Part shown: piece after piece, positions 59,850 through 64,000 of the stretch
Numbering within the stretch: the first letter of the stretch is position 1
Layout: each line of letters starts with the position of its first letter
From: Arbacia lixula
Taxonomy: Eukaryota > Echinodermata > Echinoidea > Arbacioida > Arbaciidae
Direction: 5' to 3'
NCBI GenBank assembly: GCA_963669155.1
Contig: OZ022595.1
Coordinates: forward strand, 16,847,239-16,911,238
DNA length: 64,000 nt
Made by a program: the position numbers and the translations under genes
The notes under the pieces: model-generated
Databases searched by the model: none
Told to the model about the DNA's origin: nothing
Seen by the model: only the letters and a program-made list of their open reading frames with translations

Positions 59850-61092
59850 ATGGGGAGGGATTTCATTTCGTCATCTCATTTGCATGGTAGGCTGCACCAA
59901 TGACAGCGGGGCATCGCGAACGCAGAGTGCCGGCTTCTTTTGTTGTGCGACTTCGAAATAAAATTCTGTCCTCTCCTCCTGACCGAGCCCAGGCATTTTT
60001 CTCCAATGACATGATAAATTCGGCCCGAGAAGGAATTCGAACAAATCTTACATTCGCTTGCCGGCCGACTAGAGGAAACGTATTTTGGGATTAAGAGAGC
60101 GATTGTGCTAGAGCGCTGGGCAGGTGCGCAGGTATTTGAACGCAAATCCACCTCGGCTTTACGAACTAAGCCCGTAGAAATAGAGACTGAAAGTTAATTG
60201 ACTCATCTGGTACGCATGGTGGGGAGGGGACGGTTTTCCTCGATATCTGTGCGACGGAGCAGTGCTGCAGCTCACCATACGAGAACGCCACCACGGACGC
60301 GCGCAAGCCCAGTGCACTTCCTTCCAGCTCCACACACGCACTCTTTAATTGACACGTCGCCAGAAAAGGAGCAGGCAATAAGGAAGAAGAAAAAGAAGAA
60401 GAAGGAGAAGAAGAAAAACACTTGTGTGGGTTGCATCATTTCACGGGAGTTAGAATTCAGGCGATTCGATTTGATTAGCGTTGGCTCTCACCCACGTCTC
60501 TGAGGTTTGCATTATTTTAGATATATTCCGGTTTTGTCGGCGACATTCGACCAAAAGCTCTTGGCGAGATACAAATCGGAAATTCAGTCAACAACTACTC
60601 CGCGTAGAAAGGCGACTTTGTTAAAGTTCCCGGGCCAATCTCGGATACATTCAATCCTGTGATGTGTTGGTAATCGGGCGCTTTGAGGACAACTGGGGTT
60701 GGCGACTGCGGGGATAAGAAGGAACAGGATCGGCCCCCTTTTCGCGGGACGCGATTATCATCAGGCAGACAAACACCGGACTCGCGTGTCGAGTTCATCT
60801 CGTGCAAAATCATCTCGATATTTACCTAATCGTCTTGAGGAGCATCCTACTCACACTAGTCTTCAATTGAATCACTCGTGTCCCTTTCTCGTGGCTACTA
60901 ATGGGCTTATCGTGGACACTTCTTTCCATGTGAGGAGTTTAATGGTTCGAATCGGTGCTCACTTTTTGGGAAGCTCGGAGCAGTAACGCCTTTTACTCTA
61001 TCGTGCCTTACACTACCAGAGAAAAGCAGTTTGAGTTGTGATTTGGAAGAAGGACCCGTGTTCGTTCCAGGTACTGGATGAAAGTTTTAACG
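59850..61092 (+). promoter_or_regulatory. CpG-rich region, possible promoter and first exon
   Basis: This is the most sustained GC- and CpG-rich segment of the window (for example 60210-60310 and 60640-60760). An ATTTGCAT octamer lies at 59878 and a CCAAT box on the plus strand at 59896. It ends with TTTTAACG|GTAAGAG, a fair splice donor at 61093. Frames inside (60198-60503, 60699-60986) have no recognisable domain and are Arg/Ser-rich as expected from composition. A purine AAG-rich patch lies at 60383-60418. A promoter with a non-coding first exon is inference only. Confidence 0.3.
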
Positions 61093-61820
61093 GTAAGAGT
61101 TTTCTTCGATTAATTCATCTTTTGTCTGCAAGACAAAGTACTACTTTATGGGATATTTGTTAATAATTGCAACAATGCACTATTATCACATGTGGTGTCA
61201 ATAAAACTAAGTAAGTCAGTCCATGTAGTCGGTACATATTTCTGCTCTCTATACGTAACTACAAGATGCAATTTAGCACTTTTGTTTGCTACATAAGCAG
61301 TACAATTTTTATATACAACTACAACTACAAGCAACTGCCCTATCCCTCTCTGTACATACATACAGTATATAAACATGTATGCCTGCATACGACTTCTTGT
61401 ACTATTTATCATTCATTCAGCTGGCATTTACTATCAAGAATACATATGTAGAATGGGATGACGTGAACTATAGAAGTGGGCAATTAACGGAATACATCGA
61501 AATGGAAGCCCATACATCTATTCTGAGTTAGGTATTCTGCCATACTGTGACAGAAGGAAGCAAGTGACAAATCACTCAAATCTGGGTTATTGGTATTCTT
61601 AGATTGTACCCAGCATTCCCTACATACGGCAAAAATCCGGACAAGAAATATTCATCATGCTGCGAGATATTTAATCTAACATGATGTGGTGATGCACTGA
61701 TGCCAATGCAAGTAACAGACACATTTTGCTCATTTACAACAAAAGTCTCTTTTGTCAGTTGCTTCCTTTTGCCAGATTAGGGCAGTATTGCTCATGTGAT
61801 ACTTGTATTTCATCTCGCTT
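61093..61820. other. Unassigned AT-rich DNA
   Basis: No supported feature. If the preceding donor is real this would be intron. Confidence 0.4.
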
Positions 61821-61920
61821 TTTTTTAATCTAACCAGGGTGGTCCTTTAAGCCCCTTTTTAATCTAACCAGGGTGGTCCTTTAAGCCCATTTTTAATCTA
61901 ACCAGGGTGGTCCTTTAAGT
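61821..61920. repeat. 34-bp minisatellite, three units
   Basis: AATCTAACCAGGGTGGTCCT with TTAAGCCC and a T run begins at 61827, 61861 and 61895, a strict 34-bp period with almost no differences. Confidence 0.96.
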
Positions 61921-62854
61921 CACGAGCACTGCACTTCTAATGAGCTACAGATAAGGATACAGATAACATACAACAACGACATTGTATACAACAGTTTACA
62001 GAAGAGCTATAGTGATTTACAATGCATACCAAAGTTAACAAAAACAACGAATATCAAACAGGGGATAATATTAAACATGTTCGTAATCAAACAATCCTAC
62101 GTAAGTTTTGGGGAGAAGCCGCCCCCCCCCCCCCCATGAGGTATCTATTTCAATTACATAACGACCCGTTGGGCACGGTTAAACGGCAGTTCCGTATCTT
62201 ATTCTGCAGCAGGTCTATATCAGATATTGCGAACGTAAATATAGATAAAGCCGGTTGATTAACCATGCAAACGTATGCACTCTCAATATTATAAACGCAA
62301 TATCTAGCACTTAGGTTTTGGAGGCAAAGCTCATATTCTGATATAAACATAGTTATACATATGTTTTTAATTGTATGCATATAAAATATAAAGATGTTAT
62401 CTTCCACGTTTAAACGTCCCTGACTACATATGAATTTTACGACATTTTATTTATATTATCAAATCATCTTTTATCAAATGGCTATTTCTCTACAATCACA
62501 TAGACTATGAAGTTGAATAATAAGATATAAGGGACACACTACAAATCATAAATCATGTAGCATATGAATGCACTTTTTTCTCAAGATAATATGTATATTC
62601 GTAACAGTGTCCATGACACTGCATAGTTGAATAAATGATGGAGAAATGATTACTTGTTTATAGAGCAATTCATCTTCTTCGTTCAAGTGCCAAGATATCC
62701 TCCCACGTGTTTCATACAGGTTCCACTGTTTACTTCCCTGTATTGCTACGTGCATTTGTCGGTCTATGTTGACCGTTTGTCATGCCATACCCGACCTTTA
62801 TATTTTTGGACAAATTGCGAACATGTCGGGGAAAATACACACGTATAAAAATGT
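61921..62854. other. Unassigned DNA with a poly-C run
   Basis: Fourteen C lie at 62122-62135. Nothing else is supported. Confidence 0.45.
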
Positions 62855-63389
62855 TTAAAGGATTACTATTATAGAAAAATAAGTTCCCTTAAAACGAATT
62901 TCACTTTCGTTTGCCGCAATAAAGTCTCATTTTGACGAAAAATTGAAAAAAACCCGCACGCCTCCAATGACGTAAGAGAAGTCAAAATGCCATAAATGCC
63001 AACGGAGTGAATAAAATACTTTATTCACGCTGTTCAAACAATACGTTACCAATGGGAACCTCAAAGCTTGTCCGAGGTTTGCCTGAGTAGCAACAACTAA
63101 TAGATTCAAAGTGCATGCCATCCATTGAATCTGAATGACAAGATACAGGTGAATGCAATGTCAGTTAGGGAGAAAGTTGTGAATACGTTACGAAAATGGT
63201 CTATTGTTGACTTCCGTACAATCTGTGGCATTTTGACGTCTCATACGTCACTGAAGGCGTGCGGGTTTTTTTTTCAAATTTTCGTCAAAATGAGACTTCA
63301 TTGCGGCAAACAAATGTAAAATTCGTATTTAGTGGATAATTTTACATAGATTAGTGGGAAATTATTTTTCTAATTTAGTAACCCTTTAA
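62855..63389. mobile_element. Fold-back element with TTAAAGGRTTACTA ends, 535 bp
   Basis: The left end TTAAAGGATTACTATTATAG and the inverted right end TTAAAGGGTTACTAAATTAG lead into arms sharing GAAAAATAA, TTTGCCGCAATRAAGTCTC, TTTTGACGAAAA, AACCCGCACGCCT and GTCAAAATGCCA. Arms are about 130-150 bp and roughly 85-90% alike, the right one longer by about 25 bp near 63330-63355. The centre (63010-63220) is not palindromic. It includes a segment related to 35481-35560. No transposase frame was found. Confidence 0.82.
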
Positions 63390-64000
63390 GGTTATATATA
63401 CAATCAGCATTATACATTAGGTATCCTTGGCCTAATTCTTTTTCTCTTGTTATGATACTTTAATTACACAAATATCTTGTATCATGTTAAACATAACATC
63501 AAATTACGACAAATAAGAATGTAATGCAGTATAAGTAATTATTGGAAAGCATGAAGCCAATTAAAATATGTTAACTTTTTATATGTCATGTGTATATTGG
63601 TTCGCCATTTATTCACACAAATCCCAGAATAGTGTTTTACTTATCACAAAAAGGGTTACGTAAAAATTGTATGAATGTATCCTGTCTGTCAATTGTAAAT
63701 TTGTTTTGCCTATTTCGCTCCAGCCGTGAAGATGTCATTCAAAACTAATACAACTCTCTATTTAACTTGCATGGTGGCACAGTATTATACAGTTCGCTTT
63801 TCCCCACGGGGTAAAAATAATTAGTTCACCCGCGCTAGGTCTGTATCAAAAGCGGATCATACAGTCAGTGTCAAACCGGTATTTGGCATAGTGCATATTC
63901 TCCTAGAACACATCCAAACGCTACACATTTTATACATGGCGGACATTATTAATCAATCAAAGGGAGCGTGTCCTTTTCACAGCTACATGTGTGGGTTTTT
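63390..64000. other. Unassigned AT-rich DNA
   Basis: Nothing recognisable up to the window end. Confidence 0.45.

Noticed and set aside
60744..60790. CUGAUGA on the minus strand near 60762, possible third hammerhead
   Set aside because: The bases after CUGAUGA do not form a stem II ending in GAAA, and no GUC follows in place.

Overview
The window reads as intergenic or intronic DNA of an animal. It is AT-rich, carries many (GA)n, (CA)n, (TA)n and (GTA)n microsatellites and poly-G/poly-C runs, and holds non-LTR retrotransposon remains and many short inverted-repeat elements, with no dense coding. The mix (a CR1/L2-type LINE with a microsatellite tail, abundant TTAA-flanked miniature elements, fold-back elements) fits a marine invertebrate. 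A deuterostome such as a sea urchin is my best guess, but I cannot prove the species or even the phylum from sequence alone. I recognise no intact cellular protein-coding gene. Most open frames are translations of microsatellites or of palindromic repeats.

Layout. 0-9 kb: a 5'-truncated LINE on the minus strand (776-2001) with an open 352-residue reverse transcriptase frame, abutting a miniature TTAA element; simple repeats; two inverted copies of an unnamed dispersed repeat (150-413 and 7493-7740); and a decayed hammerhead-ribozyme-like fold at 7044-7090. 9-19 kb: a long interrupted (GTA)n block, three fold-back elements, and a tRNA-Leu-like 5' half next to a hairpin-ended repeat. 18.5-25 kb: two inverted copies of an element built on a recurring TGCCAGAAGGGCC motif, a LINE 3' end with a poly(A) tail, and GA/GT-rich DNA with a 232-bp duplication. 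26.5-28.3 kb: a degenerate tandem array of roughly 150-235 bp units that also contains a 227-bp duplication. 31.6-41.2 kb: several long palindromic elements, including a nearly complete 372-bp fold-back at 39671-40042 and a nested one at 40620-41151. 46-54 kb: a dense cluster of TTAA-type miniature elements plus a 448-bp inverted-repeat element. 54-58 kb: a second hammerhead-like core (54079-54118) and a second tandem array (57056-57965) whose last unit was interrupted by a TTAA element, with an uninterrupted sister unit as internal control. 59.8-61.1 kb: the most GC- and CpG-rich stretch, ending in a splice-donor-like site and possibly a promoter and first exon. 62.9-63.4 kb: a 535-bp fold-back element.

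The main story is repeat biology. At least a dozen short elements share ends close to TTAA-CCCTTTGTGTGCCA, which resembles the TTAA targets and termini of piggyBac-superfamily transposons. Several larger fold-back elements begin TTAAAGG. Two candidate self-cleaving RNA folds may mark Penelope-like or related retroelement debris. All family names beyond the two recognisable LINE protein fragments are inference.
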